Assembly (NCBI GenBank): GCA_036924285.1
Contig: JAYKYS010000006.1
Location: 29,734,001 to 29,798,000 of the forward strand
Length of the DNA stretch: 64,000 nucleotides
Origin: Asterella californica
Taxonomy: Eukaryota; Streptophyta; Marchantiopsida; Marchantiales; Aytoniaceae
Direction of reading: 5' to 3'
Within the stretch, counting starts at the first letter, position 1. Every line of letters begins with the position of its first letter. The notes under the pieces are model-generated. The model saw only the letters and a program-made list of their open reading frames with translations, was not told the origin of the DNA and did no database searches. The position numbers and the translations under genes were made by a program. Of the stretch, positions 18,731 to 30,539 are shown in pieces.

Positions 18731-19012
18731 ATGATCTCTCCTACTGAAACATCAAAGATTTTGATCCTCGACTTGGATGAACTGCTCGTGCGGATAGTTC
18801 GCAATCCTCAAGAACTCCAAGGCATCAAGGAAAGAGATACTAGATTGAGACAACTAAGCGTCCTCACATTTGGTATGTGCCACGGAATGGAGTTCTGCAT
18901 TTGCTTTGAAGATTTCTTCGTGATCATCTGGACATCGAGGACCATGCAAAACTACAACATTCTTTTGAGAGCGAAGGGAAACGATGAAGTATGTACTTGT
19001 AGGTGTGGCTAG
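18731..19012 (+). pseudogene. Fragment of an FCP1/NIF-like HAD phosphatase
   Basis: 93 codons from ATG 18,731. KILILDLDELLVRIV matches the N-terminal catalytic strand of plant FCP1-homology proteins (usually LLVLDLNGLL or DxDxT), and EFCICFEDFFVIIWTSRTMQ matches the downstream (F/V)xxW(S/T)SR motif with a following Asn. The linker between them is unusual (an expected RPH/RPF-type motif appears in another frame), and the remaining C-terminal two thirds of the domain are absent. Surrounding sequence is repeat-derived. It is most likely a gene fragment carried or broken by transposons; a single exon of a longer gene is the alternative. Confidence 0.55.
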
Positions 19013-19059
19013 TGAAAACTTTAAGGTATTTTTTTCTCTTGTCTTTCTATATACTTTTG

Positions 19060-19720
19060 GGGATCGAGGACTCCGTCCTCCTCTTTGGTCCATATAAATT
19101 ATACCAAAAACTGATAATGGGATCAACAATATTTCTCAGTTCTGATATCCGTTCTAAGAGTTCTTGGTATCATTGGCAAGCTCTCACTGAGAGCTTTCTA
19201 ATGATGCATTACTCACCTCTAGATCTTATATGGAGCTCTGTCCACAACCCACAACGTTGCTAGAACTCCAACACTTTGCGTTTTTCTGAAAACTATGGTC
19301 TACCAACATACTGAGACCTTGTGATTTGGACCCGCGTCTGATCAACGTCCGTCTGTGTTAACCACATCTCGATCCGCTCGGACTCATGGTTCGGACTTAC
19401 ATCTCAGACTTATGTTTTGATCCGTTTCCAAGCTTGTCCCCTTATGGTAACATTTGTCTGGGGTCCACTTGAGATAGATCTCTATGTCATAATCGAATGT
19501 TTCAACTTTGGTTCAGAGAACCACATAGAGTTCATTTGTTCTCGATTTCTTGATCAAGCCGTCAAGTCTTACTCACAGTGTTCACAACCTAGCGCAAGTC
19601 CGCTAAGGTTTTGTTGTTCGCGTCTGCGTATGATCTTGAGACAGAGGGTCACGACATGCACTCCCACTTTGGAGGTTGATGCCCTCATCACCAATGACTC
19701 TTAAGTTATCGTCAAGTTCA
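19060..19720 (-). repeat. Dispersed repeat, inverted relative of 34,960-35,340
   Basis: The plus strand contains GGGGATCGAGGACTCCGTCC and CTCCTCTTTGGTCC, the complement of GGACCAAAGAGGAGGACGG near 35,310. ACTCCAACACTTTGCG matches the complement of GCTAAGTGTTGGAGCTCC near 35,130. GGTTCGGACTTACATCTCAGAC matches the complement of the region near 34,990. It is probably part of the same old retroelement family as repeat R1. Confidence 0.6.
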
Positions 19721-21130
19721 AAATGAACGAAATTCTAGCACCAACCCCTTGGCACTAGAATTGCGTTCTTGTAGCTAATCCACAATTTTCTTCTTGGCTT
19801 GAGTCTTAAGTTATTGTTAGAACACTTAGAAAATTTCCAACTAGTCTTAGAGAAGCCTAACCTCTTTGACCACCCCTAAACAAAACTAGTTGACAAATTC
19901 TAAACATTCTACTTAAGACTCTAACTTGCTAACTTATATGTATTCACATCTACTTACTAGGTCTCTCGAAGCTCACTTTCTGGTCGTAATTTGATTTGAC
20001 TTAGACGTGCGATTATTTTTACCTTGCAATTAGAAAACTGCAATGCAAGATCACCCCAAGCTCCAACACACGTGTAAACAATTCACACTTGGTTGGCCAG
20101 TGCTAAGATAAACCTAAGTCATGACATCAAGACTTAGTCTTGATTTAGATGCTTATCCAAAATAGCTCACTTCCTTTGAGTGCGCTTCGTTCCTCCTCTT
20201 GACAACATCCTAGGCATTTGATCATAACTAGTCAGAACGGTAACAACAACATGAGCAGTACAAAACATGAAGGACACCGTCGTGACGAACGAGAAACAAC
20301 ATGGTCTCAACGTTGAGCAAAAGCAACATCAACTATACAGACGACGGTCCCACCACAGCCATGGTCCAAAGTGAATCCCAGTGTCGAATAGCGAGGGTAG
20401 TAGCAGCAAGAGCGAGAACGAGATCGAAACAGGAAGGCCAGCAGCGACTAGAAGATAGTGATAGTGTAGATAGAGAACAGAATTAAAGTGACAGTGAGGG
20501 AAGCCCTCTTGTCGCATCGCCTCTTTTAGCTTAGGTCTGAAAGGAAGACAACAGCCGCAATGCCTACTCTTCGTCTAGCATAACGCGTCATGGACGAGTG
20601 ACATTAGAGAATTTTCTTTTTGACAAATGTCTGTGTTTCGAAGTTTCCAACGTCGATTGGAGATGCATATTCACCCTTGACAACCTTGTTTATACCGTTT
20701 GAGCGTCTGCAATGCTTCACTTATCGCAGGAGATATAACTCCAACCAACCAATTTTGATAATTCTTGTACTACATCAACACTTGTCATTTATCTTATCTC
20801 GGACAGAAGTTGATCGAGCATACATATTGTTCTTCCCACTATCAAAGAAAATGAAATATAGTGAAAACTTTAAGTGTTATTATAATAATCTGATTAGTAC
20901 GTAAAGGATTCTAGAAATATTAAATCTCTCCTCTTTTGTATTTTGGAGTATCTTTATGTACAATAAATCATCCTTCGCTTCGTTGGGAAAACATTTGATA
21001 AATCATGATTGAAACTGATATATCATGATCTTTATATATTATTTTGATAAATCATAATTTTTAATATTATTTCTATAAATACAGTTACACAGTTCGATCT
21101 TCTCAGAAAATCATCTAAAATTTACATTTC
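19721..21130. other. Intergenic DNA with one copy of a hairpin repeat motif
   Basis: No gene is seen. A copy of the TATTCACC motif lies at about 20,668. From about 20,990 to 21,060 the phrase TGATAAATCATGATT recurs. The rest is AT-rich without supportable features. Confidence 0.4.
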
Positions 21131-21140
21131 TTTCACCTTT

Positions 21141-21231
21141 TAAGTTGTGCAAACCACTATCATGGTTGTCTTGATACTAAACCATTAAGTTGTGCAAACC
21201 ACTATCATGGTTGTCTCGATACTAAACCATT
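21141..21231. repeat. 45-bp tandem duplication
   Basis: The block beginning AAGTTGTGCAAACCACTATC is repeated after 45 bp with one visible base difference (TCTTGATAC versus TCTCGATAC). The second copy runs into an AAACCATTACTCGAGG hairpin-like sequence related to 62,090. Confidence 0.85.
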
Positions 21232-21785
21232 ACTCGAGGTGGAACTGAGAGGAGTGGGTCTTTAAGAGTCCCTTGAGGGTTGTGCTATACATAAAGGATA
21301 TTATCTTTCAAGTGAAAATTATACTAATAAAAAGATATTAGTTCCACCACAAATTAGACTAGCCATTGATCTTATAAAACTTTGCAAAATGACCATAGAA
21401 TGTAATCCAAAAATGTGAATATGTATGCAACATGAACTTCTTGAAGGAAGAAAGAAAAGGACAAGCAGAAAATCGAAAGAGAAATATCTCGATCTGATGG
21501 GTGAAGAGAAGTGAATGGGATCGAATTTATAGATTATATTAAGTAATGTGTAAACTTAATATCTGAAGTTGTATTAATACTTGCAAGTAAACGAATAGAT
21601 TAAGTTAGTATAAGTTGATATAAAAATGAGAAACATGTTGTAGAGAATAGTACCACATCTCACGTGACAATAGAACTATTTATAAAACCCCATTGACTAC
21701 ATAGGTACACATCTAGCAATCTGGAATAGTGACCTTATCTCTAATCCGGATATGTGAGATCGAATCCCTATTTGTTTTTTCTAAA

Positions 21786-22510
21786 GATATCTACGAGAAA
21801 ATGGATTTCTATGAGATCTCTAAGAAAAAAGTTATAATGATTATTTCAAAAAAAGTTGTAAAAGAAAAATAAATTTATTTTCCTTTTAAAAATTTACTTT
21901 TAAAAATTTAAAAAGCGAGACACTTGACTACTCTATTGCTCAGCTGTCAATGTAAAACACTGCACTTGCAATGCACTCGATCTTCGTTATAAGTTATGAG
22001 TTCGCTTTGCCAGCATAGTAAGTTATGAATTGCGAATCGATCCATTCGGTTGCTTTGCCCGCATAGTAAGTTATGAATTACGAATCGGTTTTCTGAGAGA
22101 TATCTACGAGAAAATGAACTTCTATGAGATCTCTAAGAAAAAAAGTTACAATGATTATTTCAAAAAAGTTATAAAAGAAAAATAAATTTATTTTTCTTTT
22201 ATAAATTTATTTTTACAAATTTAAAAAGTGAGACACTTGACTACTCCATTGCTCAGCTGTCAATGTAAAACACTGCATATGCAATGCACTCGGTTTTCGC
22301 TATAAGTTATGAGTTCGCTTTGCCCGTATAGTAAGTTATGAATTGCGAATCGATACATTAGGTTGCTTCGTCCGTGTAATAAGTTACGAATTACGAATCG
22401 ATTTTTTCAAGAAATATCTACGAGAAAATGAACTTCTATGAGATCTCTAAAAGAACAAGTTATAATGATTATTTCAAAAAAGTTATAAAAGAAAAATAAT
22501 TTTCAAAATA
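21786..22510. repeat. Tandem repeat, about 314-bp unit, 2.3 copies
   Basis: Units begin with ATATCTACGAGAAAATG at 21,787, 22,100 and 22,414. Each contains ATGAGATCTCTAAGAAAA, an A-rich block, GAGACACTTGACTACTC, GCTCAGCTGTCAATGTAAAA and two subrepeats TAGTAAGTTATGAATT(G/A)CGAATCG. The third copy stops early. It resembles a small satellite or the inside of an unknown element; no coding frame. Confidence 0.85.
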
Positions 22511-24383
22511 AATTTAGAGAGAGTGTACTATTAACAAGTCGTAACCAGACAAAGTAAAGAAAACTTACTATTGATTCGATCGGGAAATACTTCGTCTAGT
22601 AAAAAAAATGACCTTAGGCTAGAAACGTCGAACGCTCTAACTTAAAGCACGGAAAAGATAGATTATTGCGTTCATGATCACGAAAGTAATAATTACGAGG
22701 AAGTTGTAACTGTATCGAGGTGATTTCTAGCCATTTCTAGACGTTGCATTGAGGTTAAACCGTGAAACAACTGTTCTCACCAGCTCTCACCTTAATCTAA
22801 GCTATTTAATCAACCACAACTTACTGCGTTTATGATTAGACGGCCGTCCGTACTACTAAGCAACACAACTATTACTACGGCCGCCCGCACTACTTTTCCA
22901 TGCTTTTGGCTCTTTATTTCTGTCCGTCTCATCTCCGTAAAGTACCAGTCCGAACAGCACAGTAGTTGCCCGTGATGCAGCTGCTTGCTTGGATCGCTAT
23001 TCGAATTTTGTAACTGTAGCGAAGTTGTGTGCAGTGTCGACTATGAGACGACTTCTCTAAGGAGCGTGGAGAAGCTGCAAGAGTGGAGGACAACAAGAGA
23101 AAGGAACGTTCTGGTGAAGACGATAGCGCATGCTTCCAGCGCTTGGTCCGTGGCTCTTTGTATCTGAGTTCGAATCTGTTTCAAAAGTTTGCATCGCCCC
23201 CCGTCTCATGGCTTGGCTAAGGATTTCACCGTCGTCACCGCCATAAGGACCAAACTCTGCGTGAAGTAACGCGTTGGTGAAGGCGACGTCGAATTCTTCC
23301 TGCGGACTCTTGGCTCTGCCTTGCGGCTCGGAGTAGTGGAATAATTCTTGGTCGAAATCACTCTGGCCTTTGGTATCTTCTTGTTCGGGGCTTCCGTTGG
23401 GGATGTGAAAGGTTTATTAGTCGATTTTGGAGTAACTAATCGACGCAGGCGATTCTCTCCTAGGCATTAATTCGCGACTTCCAATCGTTCCCCGGAGCAG
23501 CGGTTGGGTTAAGCAGAAGCACGGCTTTGAGGTCGACTGCAACCTGTGATATGTTTTCCTCGTGTCCGGGCAAGAATTTTCAGACGTATGCTTGAAGTTA
23601 TTCCCTTAAATACTCCTGTTTGACAGGAGGATCAGAAAGGTGAGTGTAGTAACAACTTATAACTTAAGTGTCGTAATAAGTTCTCTTTGATTGAAGTCGC
23701 CCTACCATCCATCCACTCACGCTACTCATCTTTTGATCTACCTACTGATCATGTGGGTTCAACAGACTTTGCTTTAGCTAGTAGTCTGAATAACCGAATT
23801 CTTTAAGATATGATTCCTGATGTGTGGGAATTCCGTTGATGTTCAGGAAGAAAGGACGAATTGCGCTGTTATGGCTGGTTTCGGTTTCAACAACTTCGGA
23901 ATAGGACAAGCGTGAAACAACACTCATGGTGCTGCATCGCTTTTGTCTCAGAAGGTTGTTGTTCAACGACGATAACAGAGATGGGTAATTTATTCCGAAC
24001 ACCTACTGACAGACGGATACATACTGGCTGCAGATGGATGATCAGGTAGATGGATGCAGTCCTCTTGGTTCTAAGGCTTATTCGAGCATGAGCAGTACCC
24101 ACTATATCAGTGTAACCCGCACATTAGTCCAATCAACATCAGTTTCAGGATTCCTACCCTAGCGTCGCACTAATCCGAGTCTTCGTGCTCTCTTAAATCT
24201 TGTACGGTTCGTAGATCAGTTGTGTGTTTGATACTGACAGCTTCTTCGTACGTGTGTTGCTCTGTGGATGTACTAAGCAGACTCTGAGCAGTACTTCAAC
24301 ACATTATTCACCTACCTGAGTTTGTTATTCAAGTTTCGCTTGAAGGAGCCGGGACCGTGTTTAAGCAAACTTTCTACGGAGCC
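22511..24383. other. Intergenic DNA and probable 5' UTR of the RING gene
   Basis: No coding exon recognised. A GC-richer stretch at about 22,950-23,640 ends in a good donor-like sequence AAAG|GTGAGTGT near 23,640. It may be a non-coding first exon of the RING gene, with an intron reaching to about 24.3 kb. This is inference from composition and the donor only. Confidence 0.35.
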
Positions 24384-25415
24384 ATGGAGAACAGCATGAG
24401 CGTGCCCAGAAAACGAAGATCCAAACCGTTGTGTTGCGAACCAGCCAAAGAGGTAGAGGAGGGTCACAAGAAGGCGAGGGTGGTACATCAGATCCAAGAG
24501 GCGGAAAGACAACTTGAATTATGTGAGATCTCGAAGGAACAATATCACCGAAGCTTGTGGGACATATATCACAAGATAAGCGTTCACCTTGGGCCCAAGG
24601 AGATAGCTGCTCTCTGCCAACAGCTTGAAGGAGTTGGTTCAAGTGAAGAGCTGAACCCCTTGATACACTGCAACAGAATCAACACAACAGCTACAAGCGC
24701 AACTGAAATTTCATCCCTAGAAGCTCAGGTTGAGGAGCTACGCGCTCGTAACTCAAAACTAGAGAAATGTATTGGGGACATATCGCAAATCGCACATATT
24801 GATCCTCGAACCGGCAAGGAGAAGGACTCAGAGCTTGAATCTGCTTTACAGACGTCATCGGCACTCGAAGGAGCACTTGGGAAGAAAAGCGACCATTTGG
24901 AAGTGAGGGATGAAATGCAGTCTGTGAACAATAGGCAGTGCGTGATGATGGAAGGAATAAGAATGGAGGATTATAAGACAAGTATTGGCGAACTGGAAAA
25001 CTGCGTGGCTGTAACATCCTCCCAAGCTCCAAGAGTTGATTCTTGTTGCAACGATGACCGAGATGGGAATTTGATCTCGGTTGAAGAACTGCTTCAACAA
25101 AATACTGAGTTGAAAGCGGAGCTTATTCGGGTTCGTTCTCACTTAGAAATGGCTGGAGTCCAACTAGAATTGGAGATTGACAAAAAAAATGATGCGATCG
25201 CAGAGCTTTTGGTTCTGCAGAATCAGAAGGCCATCTACGACGCCAAGAAAGCTGAACTTGTTGAACTACTAAAGCAAAAGCAGATATTTGAAGCTGGGAA
25301 GACCGAACTTGCAGAATTACGTAGTCTGAAGCGGACTTTGGAAGCCGATAGAGATGAGCTTGCTGCATTGCGCTGTCAGAAGAAATCATTCGAAGCTGTC
25401 GAAAACGAGCTCAAG
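24384..25415 (+). CDS. Coiled-coil RING-finger protein, exon 1
   Basis: 344 codons from ATG 24,384 (MENSMSVPRKRRSKPL). A basic N-terminus with a KRRSK cluster (possible nuclear signal) is followed by long charged helices, for example VHQIQEAERQLELCEISKEQ and EISSLEAQVEELRARNSKLE. At about 289-340 there are three tandem 17-residue repeats of the type KAELVELLKQKQIFEAG, continuing a coiled coil. The exon ends at AAG|GTAAAG in phase 0 and joins 25,580. An upstream GTG at 24,357 is in frame but is not used as the start here. See exon 2 for the RING domain. The complete product is 798 aa. Confidence 0.8.
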
Positions 25416-25579
25416 GTAAAGTTTGAGGCTTCAACGTTAACTATGAGCATGAGAGATCCAGTTCTTAGAAAAGAATATGCGAAATCTAGAACAAACGAGC
25501 CGTTTAATTTGCTACGACAGGTTATAACTGTTAAAACTACTCTATAAGCAGAAGGGCTTACAAGTGGTCCTTTCAACAG
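25416..25579 (+). other. Intron of the RING-finger gene
   Basis: 164 bp with donor GTAAAG and acceptor TTTCAACAG, both phase 0. Reading through would hit a stop at 25,547, while removing it joins two continuous coiled-coil segments. Confidence 0.8.
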
Positions 25580-26944
25580 GCAGTGTATGAAAGATTGCCG
25601 CATCAGGAGATGCTACTCAAAGCTGCAGCAGAGGAGCTGCAAACATTAAGGGGACAGAAAGAAACTCTTCAAGCCGCAATTGAAGAGCTTTCAAATTCTC
25701 AAGATCTGAAAGTGAAGCACGAAGCCGTAACTGCACACACTGCTGCATTGCAGAAAAAGAGAGCAAGTTTGGAACCCACAGTAACAGAAGAGCTTCCTGC
25801 ATTAGAGAAAGACTTTTCTGAAACAGTGGTAGTAGAAGAGATGGAAGAATTGCGCAAACAGAAGGATATGTCCAGACCTGAAAGGGAGGAGCTTGAATCG
25901 TTACGACGGGAGATAGCTATAACTGAAGCTGGAGATAGAGAATTTGTCAACATCCACGGTCGCGAGAATGCAAGGACTGTCAAGGAACAAAGCTTAATGG
26001 CAAAGGTGGAACGCTTGATTCAGAAACAAGCAAAGTTGATGAGAACTATCGCTTACTTGGAGGAAAAGAGGACGGAAGACAAGCAAGAGCGCGATCGATA
26101 TTGCGTAGAGCTAGAAGCTGCGAAGACGAAGATATATCAAACTTCAGCCAATCTAAACGCTGCTGAGCAAAAACTGGTTTCTGTCATCAAAGAAAACGAA
26201 ATTTTGCATGAAGAGAAAATTCATATGCTCGGTGAGAAACAAGCTCTGCAGGCAGAGAAGGATCGTTTGTTAGAGGACAAGCAAAGTCTGGAACGGAGGT
26301 TGCGTCGCTCGAATGAACACGTAATAGATCTGCAGGGAGGGAAGAATCCTCTGTTCAAGGAGAAGCAAGGTCTGAAACGCAGATTGCGTCATACGGATGA
26401 ACAGATCACAATTCTGCAGGAAGAGAAGAATCGTTTGCTCAAGGAGAAGCAAAATTTGGACCGGAGACTACGTCACGCTAACGAACATATTGCAGATCTG
26501 CAGTTCGATATTGAACGTGTCCAGAAGGCGAAGACAAGAGTGGAGCTAGACGCAACCGTTCTAAGCAGAGACCTCTTTGCCCGGATTGAATCTCTTAAGG
26601 CAGAACTGAGACTGAAACAAGAGGAAGACGACGCTGCCGGAGCGAACGACCACCAAATGTTTGGTGATCCTGAAACTCGTGAGGAGTTTAACCACGCTTA
26701 CTTGGACGACGACGGGAAATTGTGGGACGGGGCGCCTACAGATACAAAGCAGCTTGGTGATGCTGCTGCCGCCAATGCCCTTTGTAACATTTGCCACGAG
26801 AACACCAGAGATACTGTGATTCTACCGTGCACCCACATGCAGAGCTGCGCCCAATGCGTGAAGGAGTTAATACAGAGAGACAAATCTTGCCCCACCTGTG
26901 ACACAGCGATCTCGGGATTCGTTTCCTGTAACCAAGCCGCTTGA
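25580..26944 (+). CDS. Coiled-coil RING-finger protein, exon 2 (C3HC4, putative E3 ligase)
   Basis: 454 codons, residues 345-798. Almost all is predicted coiled coil. At 571-654 there are three tandem 28-residue repeats, each four heptads long, with cores KQSLERRLRRSNEH, KQGLKRRLRHTDEQ and KQNLDRRLRHANEH. An acidic linker (about 690-735) leads to a C-terminal C3HC4 RING with ligands C746, C749, C761, H763, C767, C770, C781 and C784, the small C-terminal class seen in many plant E3 ubiquitin ligases. The product is probably a self-associating ubiquitin ligase; substrate unknown. A truncated copy of the repeat region and of the 3' end lies at 40,724-41,000. Confidence 0.82.
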   Translation, partial: AVYERLPHQEMLLKAAAEELQTLRGQKETLQAAIEELSNSQDLKVKHEAVTAHTAALQKKRASLEPTVTEELPALEKDFSETVVVEEMEELRKQKDMSRPEREELESLRREIAITEAGDREFVNIHGRENARTVKEQSLMAKVERLIQKQAKLMRTIAYLEEKRTEDKQERDRYCVELEAAKTKIYQTSANLNAAEQKLVSVIKENEILHEEKIHMLGEKQALQAEKDRLLEDKQSLERRLRRSNEHVIDLQGGKNPLFKEKQGLKRRLRHTDEQITILQEEKNRLLKEKQNLDRRLRHANEHIADLQFDIERVQKAKTRVELDATVLSRDLFARIESLKAELRLKQEEDDAAGANDHQMFGDPETREEFNHAYLDDDGKLWDGAPTDTKQLGDAAAANALCNICHENTRDTVILPCTHMQSCAQCVKELIQRDKSCPTCDTAISGFVSCNQAA

Positions 26945-27653
26945 GTTTACGTTGACGAATGTGATCGTCGCTTGTACAGACCGGATACTACTCACTGTAT
27001 AGTGTCACCTTGCATCCTTCCAGATGAATCACACCTTCTACCTCTCATTTGTGTAGACTAGTTACAATTTGAAACGAGGGAACATTTTGCGGAGGGTTTA
27101 GTAACAGTTGGATAGTCATACGAATTGCCTGAAGGCATGTCCGAAGGAGTGGTGCTTCTAGTGGTATCCCTCTCCAGATTTTCAGCACTGAGAGGAACGC
27201 CCAGGACCCACTCGCTTGGCCGCGGACGTGCCCGAGCCTTCGTTCTTGTGGAGAAAACAGTGGCAGGGTTGTAATTTATGGGTGATTAGCATTGTCCATC
27301 AGTAGACTACGTAGGTATCAGTTCCTGTTTCTATCTTAATCCTTTTCCTCTATCCTTGCTTGTTCATGCTGTAAGTACTCGCGTTTTGGATCGTCTTTAT
27401 AAAGGTTTGTGTGCACAGTATTCCATCGTGGTCAAGATTTACCGCATGCTGAGACAGCTCCTTGAGCCACTTCCCACTACTCGAACTTAACTTGAACACT
27501 TGAAATGCTAGCATCCAAGCATTCTTGGCTCCTCGGCTAACCTAGAGGCAGTGAAGGGATACGACAAGCACACATCTTATCAACACAAAGAGCTGCTCGA
27601 TCACCTTCTTCGTGGGTTCGAATTGGGTTTTCGATTTCCGCACATGAACTGGC
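26945..27653. other. 3' flank of the RING gene
   Basis: Begins with the 3' UTR of the RING gene, whose first 40 bases recur in the pseudogene at about 40,930. No other feature supported. Confidence 0.4.
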
Positions 27654-28118
27654 ATGGGGAAGCAATGGGGACCTCAATCACAGGCTCATGAATTTTTGAA
27701 AGAAAGCGTTCTGAGACACTTAAAGGAGTCAATCTTGAACACAACTCTTTTGTGGTGTTTGCTTTTGGGACAGAAGTGCTTAATGAAAACGATCGCTTCT
27801 GGATCAACAGTTGACTCCTTTCGAAGTTCCTCTACAACACTCTCGGAACACGAGAAACAAGCATCAAAAGTCCTTTGCCCCCAAAGTTTGGCGTACATAT
27901 CTCGAGGCAAATTATATCTTGGTTATACTCCAGAGTCCAGTAATCATTTGCTGATTAGAGAGCGCATCGATTCATCGTTCCCCAAAGTGGTTCAAACAGC
28001 TTTTTGCTTTATCAGTCCCCCCAGTACAAAAGTCGAGCTTGATCAGACCTCAGACGCTGCTGAACAGAACGAAAGTATGAGGGTGGCGGTTGAACGGGCG
28101 ATGATAGAGTCAAGCTGA
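27654..28118 (+). CDS. Hypothetical 154-aa ORF
   Basis: Open frame from ATG 27,654 with fairly balanced composition and a charged C-terminus (AAEQNESMRVAVERAMIESS). It lies 0.7 kb downstream of the RING gene on the same strand. No motif or family recognised. It might be a small gene, an exon of a larger one, or a chance frame; overlapping minus-strand frames are shorter. Confidence 0.25.
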   Translation: MGKQWGPQSQAHEFLKESVLRHLKESILNTTLLWCLLLGQKCLMKTIASGSTVDSFRSSSTTLSEHEKQASKVLCPQSLAYISRGKLYLGYTPESSNHLLIRERIDSSFPKVVQTAFCFISPPSTKVELDQTSDAAEQNESMRVAVERAMIESS

Positions 28119-30060
28119 CCTATACATTCACAAGCCAAACATCCACTGCATACTCAGTTCGTGAAATAATTGTTGTGATAGATTAATACTATCCTACCTT
28201 ACACGAGAGCGATGATCTCATGATCAGTATTGCTCGCTGTTGGAGTAGTCTTTGATGTATCTACAATATCAATCGATAATGAAAATATCTTGCCCAGTGT
28301 ATGATCACCGCTGTCAGTGGATGCGTCACTTGAAACTTCCACCCTTTTGCATTTCATTTGTGTGTAGTCCAAGAGGAACTTTTTGTGAAGTTCATTAGCA
28401 GTTCTATGCTAGATGGCATTGAAATTGCCCGAGAGTATGGCGAAGGTAGTTGTTCTAGAGATTATAGTGGTGTTATCCTCCTTAGTTTTACACCTCAATC
28501 TCTTCCATCTCTATTTGCGGACATGTCAAAAATGAACACTGAGTTGTACGTGCGTAGGAATCTGTACCCTAAACCCTAAACCCTGCAGAACCATCATCTG
28601 TTTATCCATGGTCACTTGAATTTCACGTATTGTTGTTCAAGTTCATTCTTTTTCTTCCCGTTTGTTCAGAATATTTCTTACATTCCCGAACTTCTCCTGA
28701 GGTTACTAATGTGAAAATCAACGTATTTGGAAAAGTGTAAAGACATCATAAGGAAGTTGCGCCTTGATAACAAATCATGTAGATGGAGATCTGGATCTTT
28801 ATGTATATTGGTCTCCAAAATATAAAACTGAGCCACTCACTGTCTTTATATTGTACTCATATTTGATCGTAAACCATCTTTGAATTAATTTAATGATTTT
28901 AATTAAAAGCTTTCTGCAATTAAAAAAGTAGTTGTTCCACTTAATAAAATTTGGGATAACAAAAGATGAACTATTATATTAAAAAGCATACATTAAAAAC
29001 ATACCATTATTTTGGAACTACCTAACAATGGAAACTGCAACTTTTGTCGCTATCTTTATTCTTTATTTCCCCCTCTTCACATTCAAATAACTGATTAGAA
29101 AGAGATACTACGGGTAGTTAATTCAATCACATCAAATTTGTACATAGGACTAGATATTGTTCAAATTTATGTACCTTTTTCTACCATAATTATGATTTTC
29201 ACTTACACGGTAAGTTTAATTCCCTGATTCTTTCCATGTTTTTGTAAATCTCTGTCGTTATAACTTCTGTTCATTCTATACTTTAGTATCGAACAGTTTG
29301 AATAAATAGTGGATAAAACAAGGGTTTGTAAGACAGATTTTCAAGAGATTTATGGAAGTCCTACTTATAATTGAATGATAGTTGAACTTTGATGATGATC
29401 GCTGGATCTATTACCTCTTCCATTGAATAAAGGAAGGCTAGCGAAGATATTGCAACTGTATGGTTTGGTTTGCTTCCTAAGTGAACCCTTTTCCATTGGA
29501 ACGAAATGAACTGTTTTCAAAGTTATTAACCAAACCATTTATTAATCAGATCGTTCACAGCAATTTCTCTGAACTCAGGATTGAAGAGGCAAATATGCAA
29601 AGGTTTAATTAGGTAATAAAATTAATGTGTTGACTAATTCATTTGCAAGTTGTAGCACTTGTGAGTCTATGCTTCCCTTATATATCATGTCTAATCTTCT
29701 CGCATCTCCAGGTCCAGTTATCACTTAATATTTAAAGCGAAATTTGAGTTTTTCTGTAAACTTGGTACAGAAATTTCACATAATATATTAAATCTTTTCC
29801 AATAACAGCAAGCAAAAGTTTCCCGATGTTTATCTTGCATGCATATTATTCAACTTATATGATTCTAGTGACAAAAGAATAATGATGATTAAATTGCATT
29901 GCATTTCTCTTGATATTAAGGAACCGAACCATTTGAAGACTATTTACGTTGAGGATCAAACTGGTTTCAAGACTATTTACTTGAAAGATGAAAACATTTA
30001 CAAACCTATGAATCAAACTGTTAATTTTAACTAAACTAACCTAAAATCGCAACAAACCAT
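28119..30060. other. AT-rich intergenic DNA with interstitial telomere-type motif
   Basis: The sequence becomes strongly AT-rich after 28.7 kb. At 28,567-28,584 there are two and a half copies of CCCTAAA, the plant telomere/telo-box motif. No gene or transposon domain seen. Confidence 0.5.
28567..28584. repeat. Interstitial CCCTAAA repeat
   Basis: CCCTAAACCCTAAACCCT, the plant-type telomere unit. Too short for a former telomere; it may be a telo-box regulatory motif or a repair scar. Confidence 0.85.
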
Positions 30061-30188
30061 TCTATCTTCTGCAGTCCGCTTGTGGAAAGAACCGGACTCG
30101 GGTCGAGTCCTACATGGAGAACGGAGAGTATATCTCGAACTAGCTAACTATGAGGAAGGAGGACATTCACCTCATGTACACATTTGTA

Positions 30189-30510
30189 GATGGGCATCCA
30201 TATTCACCCTTTTCCGAGTTCGGAAGAGATGGAAATACATAACTATTTAATTTAATATCTAACTCTTCCGGCGGGAAGGGTTAGATATTAAATTAAACGC
30301 CTCACTGAAATAATGTAATCGTGAGTAGAACTTCCCGGTCTTGTACCTTCTGAAATGCGAGAGCCGGCTAATCACTTATGGGTTTACTCCTGCTCTCCCC
30401 GTGTTTCCAAGCATGAGATAACAAATAATATTTATAATATTTTTTAATTTTTATGTTTACTTAGTATATATTTTTTATTTAACACTTATATATTTTCTGG
30501 ATAACTATAA
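30189..30510. repeat. Hairpin repeat H1, copy A
   Basis: Starts with TATTCACCC, then a small hairpin (TTCCGA/TCGGAA). Next is a long near-perfect hairpin around 30,248-30,298 with arms of about 24 nt (TTTAATTTAATATCTAAC... against ...GTTAGATATTAAATTAAA) and loop GGCG. An AT-rich tail with AACACTTATATATTTTCTG follows. The same layout recurs next to it and at 48.8 kb. Confidence 0.65.
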
Positions 30511-30539
30511 ATGAGCAAAAGTTCTCAGAGTTCATCGGG

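Noticed and set aside
21720..21775. B-box-like GATCGAATCCC
   Set aside because: No A box at proper distance and no poly-A tail.
28567..28584. Former telomere or chromosome fusion site
   Set aside because: Only two and a half CCCTAAA units in one orientation, with no head-to-head array.
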